A stretch of 64,000 bases of DNA, from NCBI GenBank assembly GCA_007751475.1, contig CP036434.1, positions 7,259,524-7,323,523 of the forward strand. The letters are read 5' to 3'. Position 1 is the first letter of the stretch. Each line of letters starts with the position of its first letter. The DNA is from Saltatorellus ferox (lineage in GTDB: Bacteria > Planctomycetota > UBA1135 > GCA-002686595). This document shows positions 39,707-48,736 of this stretch, in pieces. The position numbers were made by a program, and so were the translations under genes. The notes beneath the pieces are model-generated. The model was given only the letters and a program-made list of their open reading frames with translations, had not been told where the DNA came from and searched no databases.

Positions 39707-40840
39707 ATGACCACGACGCCGCCGCCGAATACGCCGCTCTGGGAGACGGGACGCTGGACGCCGCTTCCGCCCGTCGCGGAGCCGCTGGCGGCGGATGTCT
39801 GCGTCGTGGGACTGGGCGGCTCGGGCCTCACGGCCGTCCACGAGCTGCTCGACCGCGGCGCCCGCGTCATCGGGATCGACGCCGGGATCGTGGCGGGCGG
39901 CGCGGCGGGCCGGAACGGGGGCCTCGCGCTGGCCGGGCTCGCGCCCTTCTACCACCGCGCCGTGGAAGCTCTTGGACACGACCGTGCGCTCGCCTTCTAT
40001 CGCGCGACGATGGAAGAGCAGGCGCGCATGCGATCGGCGACGCCGGAGCACGTGCGAGTGACCGATTCACTTCGGATCGCGGTCGATGCCGAGGAGGGTG
40101 AAGACTGCATCGCGCAGTTCGAGGCCATGCAAGCGGACGGCCTGCCCGTGGAGCTCTACGACGGCGGCGAGGGCCGCGGGCTCCTGTTCCCTGGCGACAT
40201 GTCGTTCAACCCGCTGGCGCGCTGTCGGTCCCTGGCCCGGCAGGCGCTGGAGCGCGGCGCGCAGCTCTTCGAGGGCTCGGCGGCGACGGACATCGCGGGA
40301 GAGACCGTGGTGGCGAACGGCCACCCGATCCGCTGCGGCGCGGCCGTGGTGGCCGTGGACGGACGGCTCGACCTGGTGCTGCCCGAACTCGCCGGTCGCG
40401 TCCGGACGGCCCGGCTTCAGATGCTCGGGACGGAGCCGGCCACCGACGCCGTTTTCCCGCGCCCGATGTATCTGCGGGACGGCTACGAGTACGTCCAGCA
40501 GCTGGAGAACGGCGCGTTCGCGCTCGGCGGGTTCCGCGACATGTTCGAGGCCGACGAGTGGACCCACGACGCCACGCCGACGAACGAGATCCAGGAGCTT
40601 CTGGAGAGCTTCCTCCGCGACTGCGTCCGGACGAAGGCCCGGATCACCCACCGGTGGGCGGCGTCGGTCGGCTACGTCGAGGGCACGCTTCCCGTGATGG
40701 AGGAGGTCCGCTCGGGCGTCTGGGCGATCGGGGGGTACTGCGGTACCGGCAATCTCGTCGGCGCCCTCGCAGGCCGGGCGGCGGCGGCCGCGGCGCTGGG
40801 CCAGTCGTGCGAACTCCTCGGCCTGTTCCGCGGTGAATAG
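39707..40840 (+). CDS. FAD-dependent oxidoreductase (DAO family)
   Basis: A 377-residue flavoprotein. The dinucleotide-binding fingerprint VVGLGGSGLTAVHELLDRGA is at residues 32-51, followed by VAGGAAGRNGGLALAG, which binds FAD in DAO/puuB-like enzymes. The C-terminal GGYCGTGNLVGALAG closes the FAD site. No signal peptide. It starts on the base after the tex stop, so translational coupling is likely. The family oxidises amines or amino acids; the substrate is unknown. Confidence 0.88.
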   Translation: MTTTPPPNTPLWETGRWTPLPPVAEPLAADVCVVGLGGSGLTAVHELLDRGARVIGIDAGIVAGGAAGRNGGLALAGLAPFYHRAVEALGHDRALAFYRATMEEQARMRSATPEHVRVTDSLRIAVDAEEGEDCIAQFEAMQADGLPVELYDGGEGRGLLFPGDMSFNPLARCRSLARQALERGAQLFEGSAATDIAGETVVANGHPIRCGAAVVAVDGRLDLVLPELAGRVRTARLQMLGTEPATDAVFPRPMYLRDGYEYVQQLENGAFALGGFRDMFEADEWTHDATPTNEIQELLESFLRDCVRTKARITHRWAASVGYVEGTLPVMEEVRSGVWAIGGYCGTGNLVGALAGRAAAAAALGQSCELLGLFRGE

Positions 40841-40903
40841 AAGCGGAACTGGCCGTGCAGATGGTTAGGCTGCAGTCCCTGTCCCTTTGACACCAGACAC
40901 TCG

Positions 40904-41986
40904 ATGAAAGCCAAACTCCTCGGCACGGGCCGGGCGCTGCCCGGGGAAGACGTCGCCGGAACTCAGCTCGGAAACGTGGAGCTCGCTCGCCTGATGAACG
41001 AGGTCCGGGAACGGCTGGCGGTGGAGGCTCCGGAACAGGAGGTCTTGCCCACGGACGCGGACTTCCCGGAGCGCCGCCTCGGAGTCCTCAGCCGCCGCGT
41101 TCTTGATGCGAGCTTGACCGTCCGCGATCTGGCGATCCACGCCGCGCGCAGCGCGGTGGCCGACGCGGGCGTGGACATCGCCAGCATCGGCGCGGTCTAC
41201 GTGAACACGACGACGCCGGACGGCCTCGCGCCCACGACGGCGAGTTCCATCCACGCGGCGCTGGGCATGGAAGAAGACGTGTTCGCCGTGGACCAGAGCC
41301 TTGGCTGCAACGGTTTCATCGGAGGCATGTACAACGCCCAGGGCGCGGTCGGTCGAAACGAGGCGCGGCCCAACGTGCTCGTCGTCGGCGCCGAGTGCAT
41401 GACGAGCGTCCTCGACGCCAGCGACCGAACCACGATGCCGATCTTCGGCGATGGTTCCGGCGCGGCAGTTTTCGGGCCACCCGAAAGCGACGACCTGCCC
41501 GGCGTCTGGATGGCGACCCAGGGCGTCTCCGCGAGGAACATCACGGTCCACCCGGACCTCAGCGAGCGCCCCATCTATCGCGTGCGAAGCCGGAACGGCC
41601 AGTGCGTCGTCGAGCAGGGCCGGGTTCATCGCTACGTCGTCGGCATGGAAGGCCGCGAGGTCTTCAAGGACATGGTCCGTCTCCTGCCACCGCGCATCGA
41701 AGCGTGCTGCCAGCGCGCGGGTCTCGAGCTGGAAGACGTCGACCTGTTCCTGTTCCACCAGGCCAACGCCCGGATGATCGAGGCCGTGACCCAGCGCGTG
41801 ATCCCGAACTGCGCCGCCGAGCGAGTTCCGATCCATATCGAGACCCTCGGGAACACGTCGAGCGCGTCGGTGCCGATCCTCCTGGACCAGGTCCGCAAGA
41901 GCGGCGCCTTCACGCCGGGTAAGCGCGCGCTCCTGTGCGCTTTCGGCACAGGGTACTCGATGGGTATGACGATCCTGAATGGGTGA
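40904..41986 (+). CDS. 3-oxoacyl-ACP synthase III-like (KAS III/FabH family) protein
   Basis: A 360-residue thiolase-fold enzyme with the full KAS III triad: Cys135 in QSLGCNGF, His285 in LFHQANARM and Asn317 in ETLGNTSSAS. GDGSGAAVF and the C-terminal CAFGTGYSMG are also conserved. FabH starts fatty acid synthesis by condensing acetyl-CoA with malonyl-ACP; members outside fab clusters often make long-chain olefins or special lipids or serve secondary metabolism. No ACP, FabD or FabG is adjacent here, so a housekeeping role is unproven. Confidence 0.9.
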   Translation: MKAKLLGTGRALPGEDVAGTQLGNVELARLMNEVRERLAVEAPEQEVLPTDADFPERRLGVLSRRVLDASLTVRDLAIHAARSAVADAGVDIASIGAVYVNTTTPDGLAPTTASSIHAALGMEEDVFAVDQSLGCNGFIGGMYNAQGAVGRNEARPNVLVVGAECMTSVLDASDRTTMPIFGDGSGAAVFGPPESDDLPGVWMATQGVSARNITVHPDLSERPIYRVRSRNGQCVVEQGRVHRYVVGMEGREVFKDMVRLLPPRIEACCQRAGLELEDVDLFLFHQANARMIEAVTQRVIPNCAAERVPIHIETLGNTSSASVPILLDQVRKSGAFTPGKRALLCAFGTGYSMGMTILNG

Positions 41987-41999
41987 GACCGCGCCGATA

Positions 42000-42043
42000 C
42001 TGGCGCAGTTTCCCGTGACCATGCTGGCGCAGACTCCCGCGAC
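42000..42043 (+). repeat. Pair of 20-bp direct repeats upstream of the Lon-like gene
   Basis: Two 20-bp units (42000-42019 and 42024-42043), both beginning CTGGCGCAG, match at 17 of 20 positions with 24-bp periodicity. They lie just upstream of the -10-like hexamer and ATG of the Lon-like protease, where an activator or repressor could bind. Confidence 0.4.
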
Positions 42044-42067
42044 GGGAACGCCGGCGTCACCGTCTGT

Positions 42068-42073
42068 TACCCT
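42068..42073 (+). promoter_or_regulatory. Candidate leaderless -10 hexamer (TACCCT)
   Basis: TACCCT ends 6 nt before the ATG of the Lon-like gene, with no Shine-Dalgarno sequence. Confidence 0.45.
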
Positions 42074-42079
42074 CTTCGC

Positions 42080-44527
42080 ATGCTGAAACCGCTTGCGAAA
42101 GACGCGCTTCGATGGCGCCTCGACCCTGAAACACTCGAGTTCGGAACCACGGCCGAGGTCGAACCCGTCATTGGATTCGCCGGCCAGGACACGGCCGTCG
42201 ACGCCCTGCGCTTCGGCATTGAATGTGCTGCCCCCGAGCAGAACGTGTTCGTCCGGGGTCAGACCGGCCTCGGGCGCATGAGCATCATCACGCGTTTGCT
42301 CGAGGAGATTCGGCCCGATTGCAACGACCTCTTCGACTATGCCTACGTCCACGACTTCAAGGAGCCGGATCACCCGAAGCTATTGAAGCTTCCGCCGGGG
42401 CGAGGAAAGGTCCTTCACTCGTTGGTCCACGACGTGGCACGTTTCATCCGCGAGGAGCTCCCGAAGACGCTCACCGGAGAGGCCATTCAGACCCAGCGTG
42501 AGGCCATCGAAACGGAGACCAACGCGAAGATCGCCGAGATCACGAAACCCTTCGAGGCCGATCTTCGCGAAGCAGGGATGGCCATGGTTCAACAGGGCCA
42601 GCCGCCCGCCGTCCAGACGCACATCGTGCCACTCTTCGACGGCAAGCCCCTCGGGGGCGCCGAACTTGCGCAGCTTCTGGGCGAGGAGAAGATCACCCAG
42701 GAGCAAATCTCCGAGTGGGAGACGAAGCAGGCGGAATTCGCCAAGCGCTTCGGCGGCATCGGACGTGAGATCCAGCGCATGCGCGTCGAGACGGGCAAAC
42801 GCATGCTGTCCCTCATCGAGGACTCGACCCGCGAGCTCGTCGAGGACGCCGTGGCCCCCATCCGCAAGGACTTTGCGGAGCCCGCCGTGCAGCGCTTCGT
42901 CGATAGCCTCATCGACGATGTCATCGAGAACCTCGGACGCGAGCATCCCCCGGGCTTCCACCCTGCGGATCTCTACGACGTCAACGTGATCCTGGAGTCC
43001 ACCTGCGCGGAGCGCGCACCGGTCGTCATCGAGACCTCACCGTCGCTGAGCCGACTCCTGGGCTCCGTCGAGACCGGCTGGTCTCCCCAGGGTCCGACGC
43101 GCGGTGACTTCAGGCGCATCAGCGCCGGTTCGATCCTGAAGGCCAGTGGCGGCTACCTCGTGATGGAAGCGCGCGACCTCCTGACCGAACCGGGCGCATG
43201 GCGCGTGCTCGTGCGGACGCTGCGCAACAAGGAGCTGGAGATCGTCCCCCAGGAACTCAGCACGCCGTACTTCCGCACGTCGATCAAGCCGGAGCCGATC
43301 CCTATTTCGCTGCGCGTGATCCTGATCGGTGACGCGGGCACCTACTACATGCTCGATCGCGCCGATCCGGACTTCGGCCAGCTGTTCAAGGTGCTGGCCG
43401 ACTTCGAGTCGGAGATCGACCGCGACGCAGAAGGCCTTCGACAGTACGCGAGCGTCATCGCCAAGATAGCGGCGAACGAGGACTTGCCGCCGTTCGACCG
43501 AAGCGCGGTCGCGGCTCTCGCCGAGCACGGCGCGAGAATCGCGGCGCGCCGGGACAAGCTGACGGCCCGCTTCGGGCGCATCGCCGATATCGCGCGGGAA
43601 GCTGTCTACGTCGCGCATCAGCGCGAACGGAACGGCGCAGCGCGCGGCGCGATCACCGGAGACGACATCCGCGAAACCGTGAGGCGCACGAAAGCCCGCG
43701 CGAACCTGCCCTCCCGCCGTTTCCATGCGATGATCGCGAACGGCACGATCATCATCGAGACGGACGGAGCCACGGTCGGCCAGGTGAACGGGCTCGCCGT
43801 CATCAAGGCGGGCATGCTGACCTACGGTTTCCCAGCGCGTATCACGGCGACGATTGCCCCGGGCAACGCGGGCATCATCGATATCGAGAGCAGCGCGTCG
43901 CTGTCGGGCCAGATCCATACCAAGGGCTTCCAGATCCTCGGCGGCCTGCTGCGCTATCTGCTGCGCGCCGACCACGCGATGGCGTTCAGCGCGAGCCTCG
44001 CGTTCGAGCAGAGCTACGGCGGCATCGACGGCGACTCGGCTTCGGGCGCGGAGATCTGCTGCCTGCTCTCCGCCCTGACCGGCGTGCCGCTGCGCCAGGA
44101 CGTCGCGATGACGGGCGCGATCGACCAGCACGGTCGCATCCAGGCCATCGGCGGCGTGAACGAGAAGATCGAGGGCTTCTTCGATACGTGCGAGGCCCTC
44201 GGCACCAGCGGCCACGGCGGCGTCATCATCCCCGCTTCGAACGCGGGCGATCTGATGCTGCGCCACGACGTCGTCGAGGCCTGCGCAGAAGGCCGCTTTC
44301 ATGTCTGGGCCGTGAAGACCGTCCACGAAGCGCTGGAGGTGTTCACGGGGATGGAAGCCGGCAGCCCGGACGAGGAGGGCCGCTACCCGGAGGCGACGCT
44401 GCTCGGCATCGCCCAGTCGAAGGCGCGGCACTTCTGGGAGCGTTCGCTGACGTCACCGACGGCGTACGCGCGGGCCATGGCCCAGCTCGAAGGTTCCGCC
44501 CAGGCGGGGGGCGACGTGGAGGCGTGA
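42080..44527 (+). CDS. Lon-like ATP-dependent protease (AAA-Lon family, S16)
   Basis: An 815-residue protein. The N-terminal part has the family signature GQDTAVDALRFGIECAAPEQ and RGQTGLGRMS, a degenerate P-loop; a coiled region follows at about 135-260. The C-terminal S16 protease domain carries the Ser653/Lys696 dyad, in GDSASGAE and GGVNEKIEGF, with TGAIDQHG between them. This matches the YcbZ/LonB-like 'AAA family ATPase/Lon protease' group rather than classical LonA. It likely degrades damaged or regulatory proteins in the cytoplasm. It is preceded by a direct repeat pair and followed by a strong hairpin. Confidence 0.9.
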   Translation: MLKPLAKDALRWRLDPETLEFGTTAEVEPVIGFAGQDTAVDALRFGIECAAPEQNVFVRGQTGLGRMSIITRLLEEIRPDCNDLFDYAYVHDFKEPDHPKLLKLPPGRGKVLHSLVHDVARFIREELPKTLTGEAIQTQREAIETETNAKIAEITKPFEADLREAGMAMVQQGQPPAVQTHIVPLFDGKPLGGAELAQLLGEEKITQEQISEWETKQAEFAKRFGGIGREIQRMRVETGKRMLSLIEDSTRELVEDAVAPIRKDFAEPAVQRFVDSLIDDVIENLGREHPPGFHPADLYDVNVILESTCAERAPVVIETSPSLSRLLGSVETGWSPQGPTRGDFRRISAGSILKASGGYLVMEARDLLTEPGAWRVLVRTLRNKELEIVPQELSTPYFRTSIKPEPIPISLRVILIGDAGTYYMLDRADPDFGQLFKVLADFESEIDRDAEGLRQYASVIAKIAANEDLPPFDRSAVAALAEHGARIAARRDKLTARFGRIADIAREAVYVAHQRERNGAARGAITGDDIRETVRRTKARANLPSRRFHAMIANGTIIIETDGATVGQVNGLAVIKAGMLTYGFPARITATIAPGNAGIIDIESSASLSGQIHTKGFQILGGLLRYLLRADHAMAFSASLAFEQSYGGIDGDSASGAEICCLLSALTGVPLRQDVAMTGAIDQHGRIQAIGGVNEKIEGFFDTCEALGTSGHGGVIIPASNAGDLMLRHDVVEACAEGRFHVWAVKTVHEALEVFTGMEAGSPDEEGRYPEATLLGIAQSKARHFWERSLTSPTAYARAMAQLEGSAQAGGDVEA

Positions 44528-44535
44528 CTGCGCAC

Positions 44536-44563
44536 CCGGGACGCGCCATGGGGCGCGTCCCGG
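44536..44563. terminator. Bidirectional terminator hairpin
   Basis: A perfect 12-bp stem (44536-44547 with 44552-44563) and a 4-base loop lie between the convergent Lon-like and HEIGH-protein genes, 9 bp after the first stop and 5 bp from the second. Confidence 0.7.
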
Positions 44564-44567
44564 AGGG

Positions 44568-45575
44568 TCATTCCTCACCGACCACGAAGTCCCCGTAGAT
44601 CGGGTCGAAGTAGTGGCCGCCGTCCTCGAAGTCCGGGTTCCAGAGCTTCTTGCCCGACTCATCTTCCCGGTAGAGGAACGGCGACCGCTCGAGGCGCTCC
44701 CGGTGCCAGCGACCGTCCGCGCCCGAGGGGATCTCGACCCCGGCACCGTAGATCATCAGGCCGCCTTCGCCGACGACCTCGAACTCGGGGTCGATCGTGC
44801 GGTACTCGTGGCTGACGTTCAGCGTCTTGTGACCGATCTCGTGGGCGATCGTCTTGAACCGGTTGGCGCCTGCTGTGAGGTTCGAGATCGTGATCACGCC
44901 CCGCAGGCGACGGGGAATCTCGCGGCCGTGGATATACGGCGGAAACGACAGCCCGCTGGTCGGAGTCACCGTGGGGACGAGATCATTCCCTGCTCCGCTA
45001 CTCGCGAAGAAGGGATAGAAGACGTCCTGGAGCACCACGAGATAGAGGGTCCGGTCGTTCGCTTCGTCCCGCGGAACGAGCGACTCGAACGCCGCTCTCG
45101 CGCCCGCGCTCAGGGGCCTCGGGTGACGCTGGAAGTTCGTGTACATTCCGGCGTGTTTCGAGCCGGGCCCCGTGAGAAGGTCGGTGGAGGTGATCGAAAG
45201 ATGCTGATCCGGAACCGGGCCGGTCTTGACCCAGAGCAGGCGGATCTGGACACCGACCGCGCCGAAGATCTCCTTGGCCGAGCGAATGCCGTCGAGCATC
45301 TGCGGGACGCTCACGAGGTCGAAGCCGGGGTCCAGATTGCTCGGGATGACGATGGCCACATCCATCGTGAGGGGGCCAGGGACGAGGTCCGCGTTGATGC
45401 GGAGGACGGCGTCGCGCTCGATCTCCACGAGGTCGAGCGGCTCGATGAAGTCGGGCGAAGTCCCGCGCGTTCCGCCATGCGCCGGGGCCGAGCGGCAGCC
45501 ATGGGAAACGGCCGCGAGCGCCAGCGTGGCCGCGAGCACCACCATAGGCCCGGCCTCGAAACTCCGCGCGCGCAA
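44568..45575 (-). CDS. Predicted secreted zinc metalloprotease-like protein
   Basis: A 335-residue protein. The N-terminus is a signal peptide (PMVVLAATLALAAVSHG) ending in SHGC, a weak lipobox. TIAHEIGHKTLNVSHE holds an HExGH zinc site (His245, Glu246, His249) and a later histidine as possible third ligand; the upstream KEIFGAVGVQIRLLWV resembles the strand region of archaemetzincin-like folds. Start is TTG 45575 (2 bp after the upstream cupin gene) or ATG 45545. Protease activity is inferred from the motif only; the family was not identified. Confidence 0.6.
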   Translation of the reverse strand: MRARSFEAGPMVVLAATLALAAVSHGCRSAPAHGGTRGTSPDFIEPLDLVEIERDAVLRINADLVPGPLTMDVAIVIPSNLDPGFDLVSVPQMLDGIRSAKEIFGAVGVQIRLLWVKTGPVPDQHLSITSTDLLTGPGSKHAGMYTNFQRHPRPLSAGARAAFESLVPRDEANDRTLYLVVLQDVFYPFFASSGAGNDLVPTVTPTSGLSFPPYIHGREIPRRLRGVITISNLTAGANRFKTIAHEIGHKTLNVSHEYRTIDPEFEVVGEGGLMIYGAGVEIPSGADGRWHRERLERSPFLYREDESGKKLWNPDFEDGGHYFDPIYGDFVVGEE

Positions 45576-45577
45576 CG

Positions 45578-46324
45578 CTAGCGATCCTCGCGGCGGGGTG
45601 CTTCGATCGACGCTCCCTGGGCCCGCGCGAACGCGAGGGCCGGGTGATCGTCCTCGAGCTGTTCGAAGTAGAAGACCTCGCCTTCGGCGTACTGGCCCTC
45701 CAGCTTCAGCGCAAGCTCGCGCATGCCCTCACAGAACATCGCGTAGTCCTCGCCTTCGCGGAGGGTCTTCACGATCAGCACCTGGGCTCCCCCTTCGAAG
45801 GGCGCCTCCCAGCCCGTGGGCGCGTCTGGCCCGAAGTGGAAGACCGAGCCCGCTTCCATGACCTTGCGGTTACCGCTGGAGCAAAGAACCCAGCGCCCGC
45901 TCACGGTATAGACCATGCTCTCGGTGGGATGGGGGTGCTCGGCGAGGAACATGCCGTGCTCCAGGCGCAGGGTGAACGCGCGCAGATCGCTCCCGAAGAG
46001 GAGCGGCGCGAAGTGGCCCTCGTGGGTGAACGTGCTGCTCTCCGCGCGCGCCGCGGCCGCCACGTCGTCGATGACCTCGACCCCGGGGCCGAGCTGCGTG
46101 TAGGCGGGCGAGTCGGGTGTTGCCGCCACGAGTTCAGGCTTCACCCTTTCCAGGGCGCCCATTTGCTGAGAGGGACCATGGCCGTGGCCATGGTCGGCGC
46201 TGTGCTCGCCGCCGTGAGGGTGGCCGTGTTCCGCATCGGACATCGAACTGGACGTGTCCGTATCCCCGCTGCAGGCGGCGACCATGAGGCTGCAGATTGC
46301 GGCCCGCGTGAAGGTTCTGAACAT
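45578..46324 (-). CDS. Cupin-domain lipoprotein with histidine-rich N-terminus
   Basis: A 248-residue protein. Lipobox VAAC gives Cys18. Residues 33-50 are His/Gly-rich (HGHPHGGEHSADHGHGHG), suited to metal capture. A cupin barrel follows: LEHGMFLAEHPHPTESMVYT, VSGRWVLCSSG and AGSVFHFGPDAPTGWEAPFE, giving His and Glu ligands. The function is unknown; metal handling or an oxygenase-like role are options. First gene of a two-gene unit with the HEIGH protein. TAGACT lies 6 nt before the ATG. Confidence 0.75.
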   Translation of the reverse strand: MFRTFTRAAICSLMVAACSGDTDTSSSMSDAEHGHPHGGEHSADHGHGHGPSQQMGALERVKPELVAATPDSPAYTQLGPGVEVIDDVAAAARAESSTFTHEGHFAPLLFGSDLRAFTLRLEHGMFLAEHPHPTESMVYTVSGRWVLCSSGNRKVMEAGSVFHFGPDAPTGWEAPFEGGAQVLIVKTLREGEDYAMFCEGMRELALKLEGQYAEGEVFYFEQLEDDHPALAFARAQGASIEAPRREDR

Positions 46325-46330
46325 CGAGGT

Positions 46331-46336
46331 AGTCTA
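46331..46336 (-). promoter_or_regulatory. Candidate leaderless -10 hexamer (TAGACT)
   Basis: On the minus strand TAGACT ends 6 nt before the ATG of the cupin lipoprotein gene. Confidence 0.45.
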
Positions 46337-46393
46337 CCCGCAAAACGAGTCGGCAGCTCCGCGGTCGCCTGACGCGCAAACCGAGAAGCCCGA

Positions 46394-48433
46394 CTACTTC
46401 GCCGTCGCCTGGAGCACGACGGTCATGCCGTCCACCAGGTCGAAGGGCTCCGGGGGCGCGAACGTCCAGAAGGGATTCTCCGGTAGCTCGAGGCGAATCG
46501 TCTCGGGCTCGACCGCCAGCGACACGCTGATGCCGATGCAAGTCGAGGCATCGCCGGTGAAGCTTGTGACACCGAACAGCTGCTCTCCCGTCGCCTGGCT
46601 GATCATCTTTACGTTGGCCCAGAAGTCGAAGGGCAGGGCGATCGGCTTGCCTTCCTGGCCCGCCCGGGCCTCATGAACCTCGACCTCGAACCGCAGGTTC
46701 GGAAGGGGCTCCGGAGCGACGAGGCACTCCTGGCCTGAGCGGACGACGAAGTCATAGGCGGCGAGCGGAGGCAGGTCGCCGGCCCCCAGGGAATAGACGT
46801 CCATCCGATACGTTCCCGGAATGATCGGGTGACGCCCATCGAGCGCCTCCGCGACCATGCGGTTGTAGGGGAAGTAGTAGCGATCCTTCGGGTTCATCGC
46901 AGCCGTCGTGATCGAGACGATGCACATGTCTGCGTCGTAGCCCTCCGGCAGGCGCAGCGTCAGCCAGCCGGGCTCCTCCAGGCGCAGGTCCACGTTGGTG
47001 ACCTTTCCGGCGTGTACCTCACAGGGGGCGTGCGACCCCAGGGGACTCACCGTGACGAGGTACTCGCCGGGGACGAGCCCCTTCTTCTCGAAGAGCCGCA
47101 CCCCATCCGGTGCTCCCTCTCCGGGGCGCATGGTGCGCTCACGGATCCAGGGCCAGCGCGCGCCCGGCTCGGCCCGGCGCAACACCGTGACCTCGAGACC
47201 CGCCTCGGCCCCGAGCGCCATCACCTCGTCGGAGCCGGAGACATGCAGGCGAATGCTGCCCAGGTGCTGGTCCGCGAAGCCCCGTGTCAGATTCACCTCG
47301 ACGGACTCCCCGGCTTCGATCTTGAACTGGGTGGTCCCGGAGACCTCCTCGGCGTCGTGGGTCGTCCCGCGCGCCACGCGCACGCGGTACTCGCCGCGGG
47401 AGAGCCCCGCGAACAGGATCGGCGCGCGGTCCACGACCGGCTTGACCTGCAGCGTCCCGCTATGAAGGGATTCGAGGATGACGTGCAGCGGTACGACCGG
47501 CCTGCCGGTGCTCGGGTCCAGCGCACCGGGCCCATCGTGAAGAACCCGGAGGCTGGCTTCGTCCACGAGCTGAACCTCGACCTCCAGATCGTCCGGCCCC
47601 ACGGGGAAGGCGCGCCAGGCCCGACCGGGAGCGCCGATCCAGACGCTCTCCTTCCGAACGAGGCGAGGCAGCAAAAACGGAAGCTGGCAGTCGCTATTCC
47701 GCTCGACCCGTACGCTCGCGTCGCCCCACCACTCCTCCTTCGGAACCGTCGGCTCATCGCGCGCGCTCATGACGATCTCGATGGGCACGCGCTGGCCAAG
47801 CGGCATCGACTCCGCCCACACCAGCGTGGCCCCGGGCACGGGCTCGAGGTTCAAAAGGAGCTCCGCAGCACCACCGGGGGTTTCGTCGAGCGAAGTCGGC
47901 CGGAACACGAACCCGGCGAGATGAATGTCGGCGAACTCTTCGTGAGTGGAGGGGCGCCCGTGGACCTCGACCACGCCTTCGGTCGCTGAGGTCATCTTGA
48001 TGGTCTGCATCGCACGGGTCGCCGGTGTGGCTCCCCAGAGAAGGTTGCCCTCGAATCCGGCCTCGCGATCCGAGAGCCATCGATCGCCGTGCACCAGGAC
48101 CGCGACCTTGACGAGATCCTTCTCTTCCATGCTCGCTTCCATCTCGACGCGTCCCTCGATCTCGAGGGCGCTCGACTCGGCAAGCTCCTGCGGCGACTCC
48201 GCGATCGACACCACCGCCGATCGCTCCGCGCCAGCGGCCGGGAGAGCATCGACTTCGGTCGCGTCCGCGGCGGCGGTCGCCGTCGCGGTCGCCGAGGGCG
48301 ACACGAGCGCGGGCCCGTCGTCCGGCGCCACCTGCCCCGTCCCCGAAAAGAGCACGACCCCGATCGCAGCCGCCAGCAGAACGGCCGAAATTCCGAGACC
48401 TGGCCACACCTTTCCCCCGACGTCTGCTTCCAT
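46394..48433 (-). CDS. Membrane-anchored protein of unknown function, beta-rich
   Basis: A 679-residue protein with one N-terminal membrane helix (residues 12-29, LGISAVLLAAAIGVVLFS), an Ala/Thr-rich linker and a long outside part of predicted beta strands. Segments such as LVPGEYLVTVSPLGSHAPCE, LSRGEYRVRVARGTTHDAEE and IIPGTYRMDVYSLG show the 'G-x-Y-x-[VM]' strand endings seen in carboxypeptidase-regulatory-type repeats. The repeat pattern is weaker than in the 13811-16810 protein. No catalytic motif. It may be another surface scaffold. TACGCT is 6 nt before the ATG. Confidence 0.65.
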   Translation of the reverse strand: MEADVGGKVWPGLGISAVLLAAAIGVVLFSGTGQVAPDDGPALVSPSATATATAAADATEVDALPAAGAERSAVVSIAESPQELAESSALEIEGRVEMEASMEEKDLVKVAVLVHGDRWLSDREAGFEGNLLWGATPATRAMQTIKMTSATEGVVEVHGRPSTHEEFADIHLAGFVFRPTSLDETPGGAAELLLNLEPVPGATLVWAESMPLGQRVPIEIVMSARDEPTVPKEEWWGDASVRVERNSDCQLPFLLPRLVRKESVWIGAPGRAWRAFPVGPDDLEVEVQLVDEASLRVLHDGPGALDPSTGRPVVPLHVILESLHSGTLQVKPVVDRAPILFAGLSRGEYRVRVARGTTHDAEEVSGTTQFKIEAGESVEVNLTRGFADQHLGSIRLHVSGSDEVMALGAEAGLEVTVLRRAEPGARWPWIRERTMRPGEGAPDGVRLFEKKGLVPGEYLVTVSPLGSHAPCEVHAGKVTNVDLRLEEPGWLTLRLPEGYDADMCIVSITTAAMNPKDRYYFPYNRMVAEALDGRHPIIPGTYRMDVYSLGAGDLPPLAAYDFVVRSGQECLVAPEPLPNLRFEVEVHEARAGQEGKPIALPFDFWANVKMISQATGEQLFGVTSFTGDASTCIGISVSLAVEPETIRLELPENPFWTFAPPEPFDLVDGMTVVLQATAK

Positions 48434-48736
48434 GAGCCCAGCGTAGCTCGCGCCCCTGCATGCGACTTCTCCAGCCCGGGGTTCTTCTCGCCTGTCCGTT
48501 TCAGCGTCGTCCCGATGCTCTTCCTCGCCTTCACTTGACTGCTCGCCTTCCCCTCCAACGGTGGACGTCCCTTGGGCCCATGCCAGAGCGCGAGTGTCGA
48601 CAGCGACGTGACCCAGGCGGGAGGCCGGGAAGCCGTGCCCGCGCCCCTGAATCCCCTCGGCCGTCCCACGACGGCACGGAACTTGAAGCCTTCCCCTTCT
48701 TCCGCCTCCCTGACCTTCTAACCAACCTCCAGGCCC
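48434..48736. other. 303-bp divergent intergenic region
   Basis: Lies between two divergent envelope-protein genes and should hold both promoters. For the minus-strand gene a TACGCT hexamer is visible; for the plus-strand beta-helix gene only a TTGACT near 48535 suggests a -35 element, without a clear partner. No gene, RNA or strong hairpin was seen. Confidence 0.3.
48440..48445 (-). promoter_or_regulatory. Candidate leaderless -10 hexamer (TACGCT)
   Basis: On the minus strand TACGCT ends 6 nt before the ATG at 48433. Confidence 0.4.
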
